NCBI GenBank assembly: GCA_021803945.1 | Contig: JAJZKW010000011.1 | Location: forward strand, 1-41,095 | Direction: 5' to 3' | DNA from: Microcaldota archaeon | Lineage (GTDB): Archaea > Micrarchaeota > Micrarchaeia > Micrarchaeales > CABMGC01 | DNA: 41,095 bases | Shown here: one piece after another, positions 15,592 to 24,201 of the stretch | Position numbering within the stretch: position 1 is the first letter of the stretch | Layout: every line of letters starts with the position of its first letter | Program-made: the position numbers and the translations under genes | Notes under the pieces: model-generated | The model's database searches: none | What the model saw: only the letters and a program-made list of their open reading frames with translations | What the model was told of the DNA's origin: nothing

Positions 15592-16350
15592 TTATCTCCT
15601 CTTCCTTGAAGAGGGCTTATGAAAATTCCTGCTCCTTGTGTCAGTTAGTATCATGTGGAAATTGTTGTCGAATCCCAGGGCCTGCCTGAATGCATCATGG
15701 TCAAGCGTTATTGTGCTGTCTGAGTACGGGTCGTTTATGTAGAAGGCGTCCTTGTCATAGCCCTTCACCACTATCCAATGTGGAGAAGACTCTACATACG
15801 GGTTTAGGGCGTTCGCATCTATCAGGACTATTGGTATCTGGTTTGTTGAAAGGGCCCTCTTAACTGAGTTTAGCGAGAAATCGCTTGTGTATTCCTCCTG
15901 TATGCCTATACTCTCCGACTTCTGCTTTGTCTCGTTGTACGATGCTGTAAGCGTATCTAGGTTTACATTCTCGTACACAGCCAGCTTACGGTCATATCCC
16001 TCGTCCTTGGTGTTGCTCTGTATCTTTACCTTTGCTCCCCTCTTGGCTATTGAATATGCTAGGCCGTATTTGGAACCGTGCCATACGCTGCCGTTTACGG
16101 CTTCCTGCCATATGCTGTACTCCTCCTCCTTCTTCATCTTGAAGTCGCTGTTTACGTGCTTCAGCACCATCATTGCACATGCTGCAGAGCTTGTGAACTC
16201 TTCTGTCTGCGGATAGTGCTCTATCTCAAAAAGCACCTTGTCCTTGATCTTTGCCTTTGCAGGCCTCCTCTTAGGCGCTGCCGGCCTGGAGCGCTTGCTC
16301 GCATGCCTCCTTGAAGGAGCTGTTTTTTGCTTTTTGGAGCGTTTCGCCAT
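15592..16350 (-). CDS. C39-like papain-fold protein lacking the catalytic cysteine
   Basis: A 252-residue protein. Residues 1-36 are very basic (MAKRSKKQKTAPSRRHASKR...). The rest matches the peptidase C39-like fold: Gln48 in HYPQTE, the helix FTSSAACAMMVLKHV, His191 in SSPHWIVVKGY and Asp207 in FYINDPYS. Where active enzymes have CGPA after the Gln, this protein reads SSAA (54-57), so the nucleophile Cys is Ser54; a Cys occurs four residues later (58). It may be a pseudo-enzyme that binds peptides, or use another nucleophile. The basic N-terminus and RKRR tail suggest nucleic acid contact. tRNA-Leu(CAA) lies immediately upstream. Confidence 0.7.
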   Translation of the reverse strand: MAKRSKKQKTAPSRRHASKRSRPAAPKRRPAKAKIKDKVLFEIEHYPQTEEFTSSAACAMMVLKHVNSDFKMKKEEEYSIWQEAVNGSVWHGSKYGLAYSIAKRGAKVKIQSNTKDEGYDRKLAVYENVNLDTLTASYNETKQKSESIGIQEEYTSDFSLNSVKRALSTNQIPIVLIDANALNPYVESSPHWIVVKGYDKDAFYINDPYSDSTITLDHDAFRQALGFDNNFHMILTDTRSRNFHKPSSRKRR

Positions 16351-16370
16351 GTTATTACCTTTTAAAGTGG

Positions 16371-16468
16371 TGCAGGGAGAGAGATTTGTTCAGATTTTTT
16401 GAACTCCCGCAGGCCTAAGCCAACAGATCTTGAGTCTGCCGCGTTTGACCGGGCTCCGCCATCCCTGC
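16371..16468 (-). tRNA. tRNA-Leu(CAA) with a 13-nt intron in the T loop
   Basis: On the minus strand: acceptor GCAGGGA (16468-16462) with TCCCTGC (16378-16372), D arm GCGGAGCCCGGTCAAACGC, anticodon arm GCAGA-CTCAAGA-TCTGT giving CAA, a long variable arm, T stem GGGAG. The T loop is interrupted: after TTCAA comes AAAATCTGAACAA, then AT and the 3' T-stem strand CTCTC. Removing the 13 bases restores a perfect T arm GGGAG-TTCAAAT-CTCTC (one G-T pair) and an 85-nt class II tRNA. Confidence 0.92.
16386..16398 (-). other. 13-nt T-loop intron of tRNA-Leu(CAA)
   Basis: Intron AAAATCTGAACAA on the minus strand, between tRNA positions 58 and 59. The precursor folds into a complete bulge-helix-bulge: outer helix GGGA/TCTC, central 4-bp helix GTTC/GAAC, a 3-nt bulge AAA on each strand. 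Cutting after the second base of each bulge, as archaeal splicing endonuclease does, removes exactly these 13 bases and leaves the canonical TTCAAAT loop. Confidence 0.85.
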
Positions 16469-16578
16469 AACACGTAGTAATTATAAACCATTATATTTAA
16501 AGTTTGATGCCGTATAACAACGGCGCATACTTATAGAATGTTATCTCATATATAATACTTACTATAGAGATTTAGCTG

Positions 16579-18024
16579 ATGCTGATGGAAATTGAGAGAA
16601 TTAACGACAACAGATTCGCTGTGCGGAAGGGCGCAGTGCCAGGCATGAAAACCGGCATAACTATATACACAGACAGCAATATGCTTGAAAAGATGTCATC
16701 GGATAGGACATTGCAGCAGGCGGCCAATGCGACTACCCTACCCGGGCTGGTAGGAGATGTGATGTTGATGCCTGACGCTCACGAGGGCTATGGGTTCCCG
16801 ATAGGCGGAGTGATGGCATCGGACTCCGAAACAGGGATAATATCTCCTGGAAGCGTGGGGTTTGACATCGGATGCGGAGTCAGGTTGATAAAAACAAACC
16901 TTGACGAGGCAGAAGTTAGGAAAAGTATGACGCAGCTATCGGATTCGCTGTTCAAGAACATACCCAGCGGGGTGGGAAGCAGGATGCAGATTGGTCTTAC
17001 GCAAAGTGATCTTGAGAGAGTCGCTGAAGAAGGCGCTGATTATATCATAGGTAAAGGATTCGGAGTTGAAGGAGATGCAGAAAGGACAGAGGAACTCGGA
17101 GCGATGGAAGGGGCCGACTTTTCTAAGATAAGCAAGGAGGCTAAATCAAGAGGCCTACACGAGCTAGGCACGCTTGGGGCAGGTAACCATTTCCTTGAAG
17201 TACAGAAAGTCGAAGAGATATTTGAAAAGAAGACCGCTGAATCTTACGGGCTGTACAAAGGGCAGATAGTAGTGATGGTGCACACTGGGTCAAGGGGATT
17301 CGGACACCAGATATGCAGCGATTATCTAAGAGGCCTTGCAGAGTACCAGAAGAGGAATGATATAACGCTTGTTGACAGGGAGCTGAGCTATGCAAATATA
17401 GGAAGCAAGGAAGCCGACGATTATCTCTGCGCGATGAAATGCGCAGTTAATTTTGCATTTACGAACAGGCAGATAATAACAAACTCTATAAGGAAGAGTT
17501 TCGAGGAGGTCTTTGGGAAGGGTTCCGACGAGATGGGTATGGATATGCTGTACGACCTGTCGCACAACATAGTCAAGCTGGAGGAGCATGTGGTGGAGGG
17601 CATGAAAAAGGCAGTATATGTGCATAGGAAGGGAGCCACGAGGGCATTTGCAAAAGGCAGAGGGGAGATACCAAAGACCTACCGCTCTGTAGGCCAGCCT
17701 GTATTGATACCGGGAAGCATGGGGACGGCGAGCTATGTACTTTGTGGCGAAGAGGGAGCGATGAAGGAGACGTTCGGAAGCGCATGCCATGGAGCAGGCA
17801 GGGTCATGTCTAGACATCAGGCACTTAGAGACATACCGGCAGAAAGGACCTTTGAGTCTCTCAGGGAGAAGGGCATTGAGATAAGGATAAGGACAAGGAG
17901 GCTAGTAAGCGAAGAGGCAGAGTGGACTTACAAAGACATCGACAGAGTGATAGCAGTTGTAAACAACTGCAATATAGCCAAATCTGTATCAAGGAATGTG
18001 CCGATATCGGTTATAAAGGGCTAA
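16579..18024 (+). CDS. rtcB: RtcB tRNA-splicing RNA ligase
   Basis: A 481-residue GTP- and Mn-dependent ligase that joins tRNA exons after endonuclease cutting. Motifs: LMPDAHEGYGFPIGG, SVGFDIGCGVRLI with metal-binding Cys99, LGTLGAGNHFLEVQ, HTGSRGFGHQI, HRKGATRAF, VLIPGSMGTASYVL and CHGAGRVMSR with the guanylylated His404 (the same number as in the Pyrococcus enzyme, from memory). Length is standard. A TATA (CATATATAAT, about 16548-16557) sits 26 bases before the ATG, so the mRNA is leaderless. It is divergent from tRNA-Leu(CAA), whose own intron it would help splice. Confidence 0.97.
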   Translation: MLMEIERINDNRFAVRKGAVPGMKTGITIYTDSNMLEKMSSDRTLQQAANATTLPGLVGDVMLMPDAHEGYGFPIGGVMASDSETGIISPGSVGFDIGCGVRLIKTNLDEAEVRKSMTQLSDSLFKNIPSGVGSRMQIGLTQSDLERVAEEGADYIIGKGFGVEGDAERTEELGAMEGADFSKISKEAKSRGLHELGTLGAGNHFLEVQKVEEIFEKKTAESYGLYKGQIVVMVHTGSRGFGHQICSDYLRGLAEYQKRNDITLVDRELSYANIGSKEADDYLCAMKCAVNFAFTNRQIITNSIRKSFEEVFGKGSDEMGMDMLYDLSHNIVKLEEHVVEGMKKAVYVHRKGATRAFAKGRGEIPKTYRSVGQPVLIPGSMGTASYVLCGEEGAMKETFGSACHGAGRVMSRHQALRDIPAERTFESLREKGIEIRIRTRRLVSEEAEWTYKDIDRVIAVVNNCNIAKSVSRNVPISVIKG

Positions 18025-18063
18025 TCCGGGTCCTCAGCCTGCTCTGTGCAGGAGGCCAGCGCG

Positions 18064-18906
18064 TCATCTGTAGGAAGCGGCTTTTGTGTCCTTTAGCCTG
18101 TAGCGTAATGATACCGCGGATGGCATGCCAGTCTTTGCTATAAGCACGTCAAGAAGGGATATGGCTTCGTCCAGCCTCCTTTTCATTGCTGTGTGCATTG
18201 CAAGGTAGTATATGGAATTGGATATGCCGTATGACAATGACGACTCTATAAACTTCTCCGCGCCTCTGCTTTTTTCCTCTGTTCCGAAGACCATGTTGGC
18301 ATAGCTTCTTATCTCCTCGTTCGCCTGGACTGCGTTTATTACTGAGAGCGCTTTCTGCGCGTTCACGGTCCTCTTTAATCTCATGTTAGCCATGAAGCCC
18401 AGGAACGACGCTGAGTCATCTGGATGCGGATTTGTGCCTAGGACCTTCAGTGCCTTGAACAAGTATTCCTTTGATTTTGAGATAAGGGCTACAGCATTGT
18501 ACTTGTTCTTCTGGAACTCGTCGCTGCGCCTCTGCGCATTGCTGTACATGAATCCTTCAAGAGTATAGTCCACTCCAAAATAAGTATAATCTGAGAAGAA
18601 CCTGTAGAAGCTTGATGCGCCGAAGAGGAAGTATGGGTCCTTTGTTGTTGCAAGGGCGTCGGCATACACGGTACCTTCGGCCCATCTTGCCTGGGCAGCG
18701 CATTCCTGCATTCCTGCAAGATTTTTCTCTGTTGTGCTGTTGCCGTGCACTATGTCCTTGTCCTGAAGGCTGACGTGCGCTTCGCAGAAATTGCACATGG
18801 ATTCTGCTACTGCTGACATGACATAGACATTTGCGCCACAGCACCTGCACATCAGCTTTGACTTGGTTATCGAATCCGCTTTTTTCTTTGCTGCATTAAT
18901 GTCCAT
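18064..18906 (-). CDS. Zinc-ribbon protein with helical repeat domain, function unknown
   Basis: A 280-residue protein. The N-terminus holds a zinc ribbon made of CRCC (about 20-23) and CNFC (about 39-42), followed by roughly 200 residues of alpha-helix resembling tetratricopeptide-like packing (YLFKALKVLG, AQKALSVINAV, YYLAMHTAMKRRLDEAISLLDVL). No membrane segment. The ATG at 18906 is preferred over a GTG at 18915; a TATA-like CAATTAAATT lies about 25-30 bases upstream. The next gene upstream on the same strand is flpA, so an RNA-related scaffold role is possible but unproven. I do not recognise the family. Confidence 0.75.
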   Translation of the reverse strand: MDINAAKKKADSITKSKLMCRCCGANVYVMSAVAESMCNFCEAHVSLQDKDIVHGNSTTEKNLAGMQECAAQARWAEGTVYADALATTKDPYFLFGASSFYRFFSDYTYFGVDYTLEGFMYSNAQRRSDEFQKNKYNAVALISKSKEYLFKALKVLGTNPHPDDSASFLGFMANMRLKRTVNAQKALSVINAVQANEEIRSYANMVFGTEEKSRGAEKFIESSLSYGISNSIYYLAMHTAMKRRLDEAISLLDVLIAKTGMPSAVSLRYRLKDTKAASYR

Positions 18907-18947
18907 GGTTAGCACTTGAATGAACCATAATTTAATTGTTATTATTT

Positions 18948-19607
18948 CTACCGCTTCCTGAGTACCACGAAGAGGTGCATCCTGTCATAAGGCTCGATGT
19001 CTATCTTCTCCATGACATCGAATCTTGACGAGACCGAATCGAGGAAGCCCTTGAATACGTCTTCAGGTCTCTTTCCCACGTCTATGCTCTGGGACTTTAT
19101 TGCCACATATGCATATCCACCTTTCTTAAGGAGTTCGGCGTTCCTAAGCAATATTGCATCCTGATCCTTTGCTGCGACGTCCTGATATATCACGTCTGCG
19201 ACTCCTACGTCCTCTGCGTAGTCGCCTGCATTCCTTGCATCCTTGAGTATTGGCAGGATATTATGGCGCTTGTCGCATATCTTTATCAGGTCCCTCATGC
19301 TCCTTTCCGATATCTCTATGCAGTACACTGAACCGCTGGCTCCTACTATGTCGCTGACGTGGCTTGCCGTTGTCCCTGTAGATGCGCCAAGGTAGAGCAC
19401 GTTTGAGCCCTTCTTTATGGCCATTGTCTTTAAGCCATTGAGTATTGCGGCTGCCAGCTTGCTCCTGTATGGGTTCCACGATCTGTACTCTGTCCCGTCA
19501 TCAGGCATGAGGTCCTCGCCGTAGACCCTCGATCCGGGCGCGAGGTTCACTGTGGCTAACCTGCCGTCTATCTGGTAAATGCCTGCAAAAAGCCTCTTCA
19601 CTTTCAT
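18948..19607 (-). CDS. flpA: Fibrillarin-like rRNA/tRNA 2'-O-methyltransferase
   Basis: A 219-residue SAM-dependent methyltransferase, the catalytic subunit of archaeal C/D box sRNPs. Features: N-terminal beta domain with GSRVYGEDL and EYRSWNPYRSKLAAAI, SAM-binding motif NVLYLGASTGTTASHVSDIV, acidic YCIEIS, DVIYQDVAAKDQ, KSQSID and ERFDV-type C-terminus with YDRMHLFVVLRK. Its partners Nop5 and L7Ae are not in the window. It is the first gene of a minus-strand pair with the zinc-ribbon gene and is divergent from the histidine kinase gene. Confidence 0.96.
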   Translation of the reverse strand: MKVKRLFAGIYQIDGRLATVNLAPGSRVYGEDLMPDDGTEYRSWNPYRSKLAAAILNGLKTMAIKKGSNVLYLGASTGTTASHVSDIVGASGSVYCIEISERSMRDLIKICDKRHNILPILKDARNAGDYAEDVGVADVIYQDVAAKDQDAILLRNAELLKKGGYAYVAIKSQSIDVGKRPEDVFKGFLDSVSSRFDVMEKIDIEPYDRMHLFVVLRKR

Positions 19608-19672
19608 TCCTACCTTAGATAATTCATTAGGCTAAATTTTATAACGTTTGCAGCATAATCATATATGATTGG

Positions 19673-21925
19673 ATGCGACCTCCACTTCCTGCAGACAGGT
19701 TTGTCATGGAACTACTGCAGCTCAGCAGGGAATCGCAGGGCTACAAGGAGCTCCTTGCGAAGTTCGCAGATTATCTGAAAGTGAAGCTCGAAGTCGACGA
19801 GGCGGTTATAAAGGATTTTCAGGGCTCGGCTTTCGCCTCGTCTGACGAAGTCACATTGAACACGGGCAAGCCGTACATTGACAATGGGCTCAGCGGCTAT
19901 TCCGCTTTCCCAGAACTTATAGAGTACAGCAACAGGGGATTCAAGTGCTGCGCCATACTCCCTATAGTCAGGGGCGGCAAGCAGTTCGGCACTATCACGT
20001 TGCTGTCGAGGGACGAAAAGGGGTTTGTCCCGGAGAACGTAAACCTCATTTCCGTGGCCTCTACAGTCATCAGCAGCGAGATAGGATCCAAATACGAGAT
20101 AGACAAGAGCCTCAATGTTGCAAAATATTTCGACGCTTCGTTCAACAACCTGATGCCGCAGCTGCTTGTGGGCACGGACGGCAGGATAGTGAAAGCCAAC
20201 AAGACTGCGCTCAACTACTTCGACAAGAGCCAGAAGGAGCTCTCCAACATAAACCTGTCCGACATATTCGACATCGACAACGTATCCATTGAAAGGCTGA
20301 ATAGGGGATTGGTTGTTGAAACATTCGGAAAGAGCTACCGGAACAGGTCATTCGAGATATCTCCTAGCAGGGTTAACGACAGCCTTATCCATCTCATGAT
20401 AAACGATGTCAGCGAGGCTAAGGATGCAGAGGAGAGGGCAAGGATGCTAGATAGAAGCGGGGATGACGCCTTCCTTGTGACTGATAAGGATTTTGAGGTG
20501 TTGTGGGCAAGCAAGGGCACTTACCCGCTTTTCGGGATACAGAGGGAGATGATGGTGGGCAGAAAGTTCACAGACTTTGTAGTTGTACCGAATACCATGA
20601 AGGACATATTGCAGAAGCTTTCGGCAAATGTATACTCTGGGGATGTGAAGCTAGATTTCGGCAATGATACATACTTCTACGGCAGGCTTGCGGCATACAG
20701 AGAGGGCAGCGAATTCTACTGCATAGTATCGAGAGATTACATGCGCTACATTAAATCAGCGGAGGAACTGTCCAGGAGTATAGTGAAAATCTCGAATGAT
20801 CCAATAATAGAGGTGGATGGCTCAGGCTACATGCTTTCGTACAACAAATCCGCAGAGAGCCTGTTCAAACTTGACAATAGCCGCATAGGAACTCCAATAT
20901 ACGGCATATGCGCAGACAGCGAGAGCCAGAACAAGATAGCTGCATCGCTGGCCATAGCCAAAAAAAATGGGTACATAGAAGATGTGTATGTCAGCCTGAT
21001 AGAATCGAAAAACAGGTCAAGCATACCCTGCGTGCAGAAAATAAAGGCTGTGGCAGACAAGAATGGAAGCGCAGCATCTTTCATAATAGTGAACAGGGAG
21101 CTCCTCACAAAGAAGAACATTGAAGAGCTTGGAGAGCAGTTGCAGGCCGCGCAGAAGGAGGCGGAGAAGCTCAAGACCGAGAGCGACCTGAAGTCGCAGT
21201 TCATATACAACATATCACACGACCTGAAAACGCCAATAACCAACATAATGGGCTTCTCGAAGCTCCTGTTGACTGACAATGCAGAGACACTGACAAAGGA
21301 GCAGATGGATTACATACAGATAATATATGATGAATCTGAAAGGTTCCTGGAGCTCGTGAAGCAGATACTGGATGTGGCAAAGCTGCAGTCAGGCATAGTC
21401 AAGCTTGATACGCAACAGGTAAATTTCAATGAAATAAGGAACAACCCAAGCATAAAGTCCCTTGCTGAGGCATGCGAAAACAAGGGGTTAGGGTTTGTCT
21501 GGGATGTAGACTATGACGTGCCTGAGATACCGGCAGATCCTAACAGGCTCATACAGGTCTTCTCAAACCTGATAGGGAATGCGATAAAGTTCACCGACAG
21601 GGGAGAGATACGGGTAAGGGTAATGAAGAAGAAGGGCAGCGTGAGGGTCGAGGTCTCTGACACCGGGATAGGCATAAGCAAGGCAGACATACCGAAGATA
21701 TTCAAGAAGTTCTATCAGCTCAGGAGAGGGCTCGTGAAACAGGAGGGATCTGGAACCGGGCTTGGGCTCTCGATTGCCAAGGAGGTCGTTAATCTGCACG
21801 GCGGAAGGATAGGGGTGGAATCAGAAGTTGGGAAGGGTAGTACGTTCTGGTTCACCATACCGCCTCTGGCAAGGATAAAGAAGAGAGCCTTGAAGTACAA
21901 CAGGGCTGAACATCAGACACCGTAG
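19673..21925 (+). CDS. Soluble hybrid-free sensor histidine kinase (GAF, PAS, HisKA, HATPase)
   Basis: A 750-residue kinase with no membrane helices. Order: GAF-like domain (about 20-145, CCAILPIVRGGKQFGTITLL), PAS-like units at about 150-260, 265-365 and 370-475, a coiled coil (about 480-505, LGEQLQAAQKEAEKLK), HisKA with phospho-acceptor His516 in NISHDLKTPITNI, then the ATPase domain with N box NLIGNAIKFTD, G1 DTGIGIS, F box FKKFYQL and G2 GTGLGLSIAKE. All catalytic boxes are intact. A TATA (TTTTATAACG) 30 bases before the ATG predicts a leaderless mRNA. Its likely partner is the regulator at 23001-24200. Cytosolic signals are implied by the lack of membrane segments. Confidence 0.93.
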   Translation: MRPPLPADRFVMELLQLSRESQGYKELLAKFADYLKVKLEVDEAVIKDFQGSAFASSDEVTLNTGKPYIDNGLSGYSAFPELIEYSNRGFKCCAILPIVRGGKQFGTITLLSRDEKGFVPENVNLISVASTVISSEIGSKYEIDKSLNVAKYFDASFNNLMPQLLVGTDGRIVKANKTALNYFDKSQKELSNINLSDIFDIDNVSIERLNRGLVVETFGKSYRNRSFEISPSRVNDSLIHLMINDVSEAKDAEERARMLDRSGDDAFLVTDKDFEVLWASKGTYPLFGIQREMMVGRKFTDFVVVPNTMKDILQKLSANVYSGDVKLDFGNDTYFYGRLAAYREGSEFYCIVSRDYMRYIKSAEELSRSIVKISNDPIIEVDGSGYMLSYNKSAESLFKLDNSRIGTPIYGICADSESQNKIAASLAIAKKNGYIEDVYVSLIESKNRSSIPCVQKIKAVADKNGSAASFIIVNRELLTKKNIEELGEQLQAAQKEAEKLKTESDLKSQFIYNISHDLKTPITNIMGFSKLLLTDNAETLTKEQMDYIQIIYDESERFLELVKQILDVAKLQSGIVKLDTQQVNFNEIRNNPSIKSLAEACENKGLGFVWDVDYDVPEIPADPNRLIQVFSNLIGNAIKFTDRGEIRVRVMKKKGSVRVEVSDTGIGISKADIPKIFKKFYQLRRGLVKQEGSGTGLGLSIAKEVVNLHGGRIGVESEVGKGSTFWFTIPPLARIKKRALKYNRAEHQTP

Positions 21926-22887
21926 GCTGCGCACGGATCGGATGTCGTGTTTAAGGTGGTGTAGTTCATGAAAACCGCATTGTAGTTTGATCCGAAGTCG
22001 CCCTTGAACACTGAAGACACAAGGCTCTGTCCTGTGAAGTTGTATTCTACTAAAGCAAAAAGTCTGTTTCCAGATGCCACCGACTCTGAGTATGTGACAT
22101 TGTATATGCCTGTACTTACTGCAGCAGCACTTGAAATGATGCCCTGGGGAGTGACAAGGCTTGTGTTCTGGAATGTCGTGGGCCCTGAAGGGACAGAGCT
22201 GAATGTTTTTGCGAATTCGTTGTCGTATATTGATTGGGTGCATGCAACGTGTTCCTTCTGGAACACCCTGTTGAATCCAATCGCAAGCTGGCCTATATCT
22301 GTCTTATTTACATATACCATCACCTGCGCAGTGTTGTTCAATGCCTGGACTGTTGTAGTGACTGGGGTTGTAACCTGCTTGGTCGTCGCTGGGCTCTGTA
22401 CAGTAGTCGGAGAGGTAGGAGTTGTTGAAAGGGATCCGGCAGACGCGCTGAACGAGCCTGCGCTGAGAATCTTTATGTTTGGACTCTGCGTTACCATGAA
22501 ACTCTTTGGTATGTATGTCAGCGTTATGGTAGCTGACTTTGGCGTTGAAGAGACAAGCGCTACGCCAAGATCTGCGCTTCCGGAACCGCTCAGGCTGAGG
22601 CTTACGCCCTGGCCTGCTGAGAGATTTATAATCGCTATGCTGTTAAGTAGAAGCGGGGACTTTCCGATGTATATCGTGGCACCGGAATTCGACGACTGAA
22701 CCAGGTATGCCGAAGAGACATTAGAATCTGAAGGGATGAAGAAGTCATAACTTGCATTCTTCAAGATGGTAACTGTGCTGGTCGTTGATATGGTCGGCGC
22801 GCTCTCCGAGAATCCTAGGACAAGCCCTATTGCAACCACTAATGCTACAGCGGCTATAACTATGGTCCCAAACCCTATCTTCATCAT
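21913..22887 (-). CDS. Membrane-anchored, Thr/Ser-rich surface protein, function unknown
   Basis: A 324-residue protein with one N-terminal hydrophobic helix (about 4-26, IGFGTIVIAAVALVVAIGLV) that acts as a signal anchor. An outer beta-rich domain (30-140) follows, then a Thr/Ser/Pro-rich linker (about 145-185, TTPTSPTTVQSPATT), then a second domain (190-324) with several NxT/S sites and two Cys (HVACTQ, SDPCAAYGV) that could form a disulphide. It sits on the opposite strand between the kinase and regulator genes and overlaps the kinase stop by 13 bases. A strong minus-strand TATA (ACTATAAAAG, about 22923-22933) precedes it. No known family is recognised. Confidence 0.82.
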   Translation of the reverse strand: MMKIGFGTIVIAAVALVVAIGLVLGFSESAPTISTTSTVTILKNASYDFFIPSDSNVSSAYLVQSSNSGATIYIGKSPLLLNSIAIINLSAGQGVSLSLSGSGSADLGVALVSSTPKSATITLTYIPKSFMVTQSPNIKILSAGSFSASAGSLSTTPTSPTTVQSPATTKQVTTPVTTTVQALNNTAQVMVYVNKTDIGQLAIGFNRVFQKEHVACTQSIYDNEFAKTFSSVPSGPTTFQNTSLVTPQGIISSAAAVSTGIYNVTYSESVASGNRLFALVEYNFTGQSLVSSVFKGDFGSNYNAVFMNYTTLNTTSDPCAAYGV

Positions 22888-23000
22888 ATCGTCCCGTACG
22901 ATGAAAGATATTGGATTGCCATAGCTTTTATAGTTTGCGTAAAGACCGTAGGCGAAGAGCTTATTTATTCCTTTCTTGCTTATTAATATTGGCGATAGTT

Positions 23001-24200
23001 ATGGATCAGGATGTCAATGACATAAAACCAGACATAGTATCAATGATAAACGACAGGCAGGAAGTTACATTCAACGAGCTCAGGAGCTTCGCGGCCTCCT
23101 TGAACATAACTGAGGATATGCTCAGGAGGAACCTCAAGGAGCTTGAGGCAGCCAACACCATAGCGTCGAGGAGCAGCGGGGGCATAATGACGTATTACGT
23201 GCTGCAGAACGAGAATGTGCTCAGGAGGATAGTGATAGTGGAAGACGACAAGAACATAAACAAGCTCATGGCGCTGAGCATAGGGAAAGGATTTGACATA
23301 ACCCAGATGTACGATGGAAAGGAGGCCCTTGATAAGATAAAGTTCGAAAAGCCGGACCTGGTGATATTGGACCTCATGCTGCCCGGGTTGGATGGACTTG
23401 AGATATGCCAGAGCATAAAGAGGACCGCAAGTCTGAGCGACATCATAGTGATAATCGTTAGTGCTATGGACGCTACGATGAACAGGTTCAAAGGGATAAA
23501 GTACGGCGCGGACTACTACATAAAGAAGCCTTTCGACCCTGTTGAGCTGAGGAGTCTTGTGACCATCTTCCTGAAGAAGAAGGGCAAAAAATTCGACCCT
23601 CTTGTGGATCTTCCGAATGAAGGTAAGATATCAGACGCTGTGGAGAAGGCAGTAAAGGGGAATGATGACAATTATGAACTTGGGAAGGTGCATGTTGAAG
23701 GGCTTGCTGAGTTTGCCCAGAGGTTCGGGACCGACTCCGGCATCACGATATTAAGGCTTGTGTCGCAACTCCTCCAGGACAAGGTGCGGGAGAGAGGTAC
23801 GGACATATTCGTGGGTTTCCTCAACGGCGACGACTTCGTCATAGCCGGCAGCCAGAACAAGATAGAGAAGCTGGTGCCTGACATAAAGGGCGAATTTACC
23901 GCCGTGTTGCCTTTCATATACCAGAGCGAGGGCTATAAGCCGATTGAGCTTGGAATAGACGACATATATGGAGCCGATACGCCGAAGCTCAACCTGATTT
24001 ATACTCCAATAGAAAAGGACTTCCTGATGGCGAAGAGGAGCGAGATACTGAAGAGCAAGGGAGACAAGAGCTACATAGGCTCGTATACTTACGATGAGCT
24101 CAGGCGCATGTTCGGTAGCGAGAACCTTGACATAACAATAACAAGAGGCCAGGGAGGAGTAAGGCTTTCCATAGGAAAAGGGTCAAGACAGGAAGAGTAA
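23001..24200 (+). CDS. Response regulator: winged helix, receiver and degenerate GGDEF domain
   Basis: A 399-residue protein. Residues 1-70 form a winged-helix-like domain (EVTFNELRSFAASLNITEDM, then RRNLKELEAAN). The receiver domain (about 75-190) has the acidic pocket VEDD, phospho-acceptor Asp124 in VILDLMLPGLDG, IIVSAMD and Lys176 in IKKPFDP. Residues about 198-375 look like a GGDEF fold: DPLVDLPNE corresponds to DPLTGLPNR, and the signature loop reads NGDDF (275-279) rather than GGDEF. Loss of the second Gly-Glu pattern makes cyclase activity doubtful. The ATG at 23001 is chosen; the upstream frame encodes no conserved residues. Partner kinase: 19673-21925. Confidence 0.9.
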   Translation: MDQDVNDIKPDIVSMINDRQEVTFNELRSFAASLNITEDMLRRNLKELEAANTIASRSSGGIMTYYVLQNENVLRRIVIVEDDKNINKLMALSIGKGFDITQMYDGKEALDKIKFEKPDLVILDLMLPGLDGLEICQSIKRTASLSDIIVIIVSAMDATMNRFKGIKYGADYYIKKPFDPVELRSLVTIFLKKKGKKFDPLVDLPNEGKISDAVEKAVKGNDDNYELGKVHVEGLAEFAQRFGTDSGITILRLVSQLLQDKVRERGTDIFVGFLNGDDFVIAGSQNKIEKLVPDIKGEFTAVLPFIYQSEGYKPIELGIDDIYGADTPKLNLIYTPIEKDFLMAKRSEILKSKGDKSYIGSYTYDELRRMFGSENLDITITRGQGGVRLSIGKGSRQEE

Positions 24201-24201
24201 A

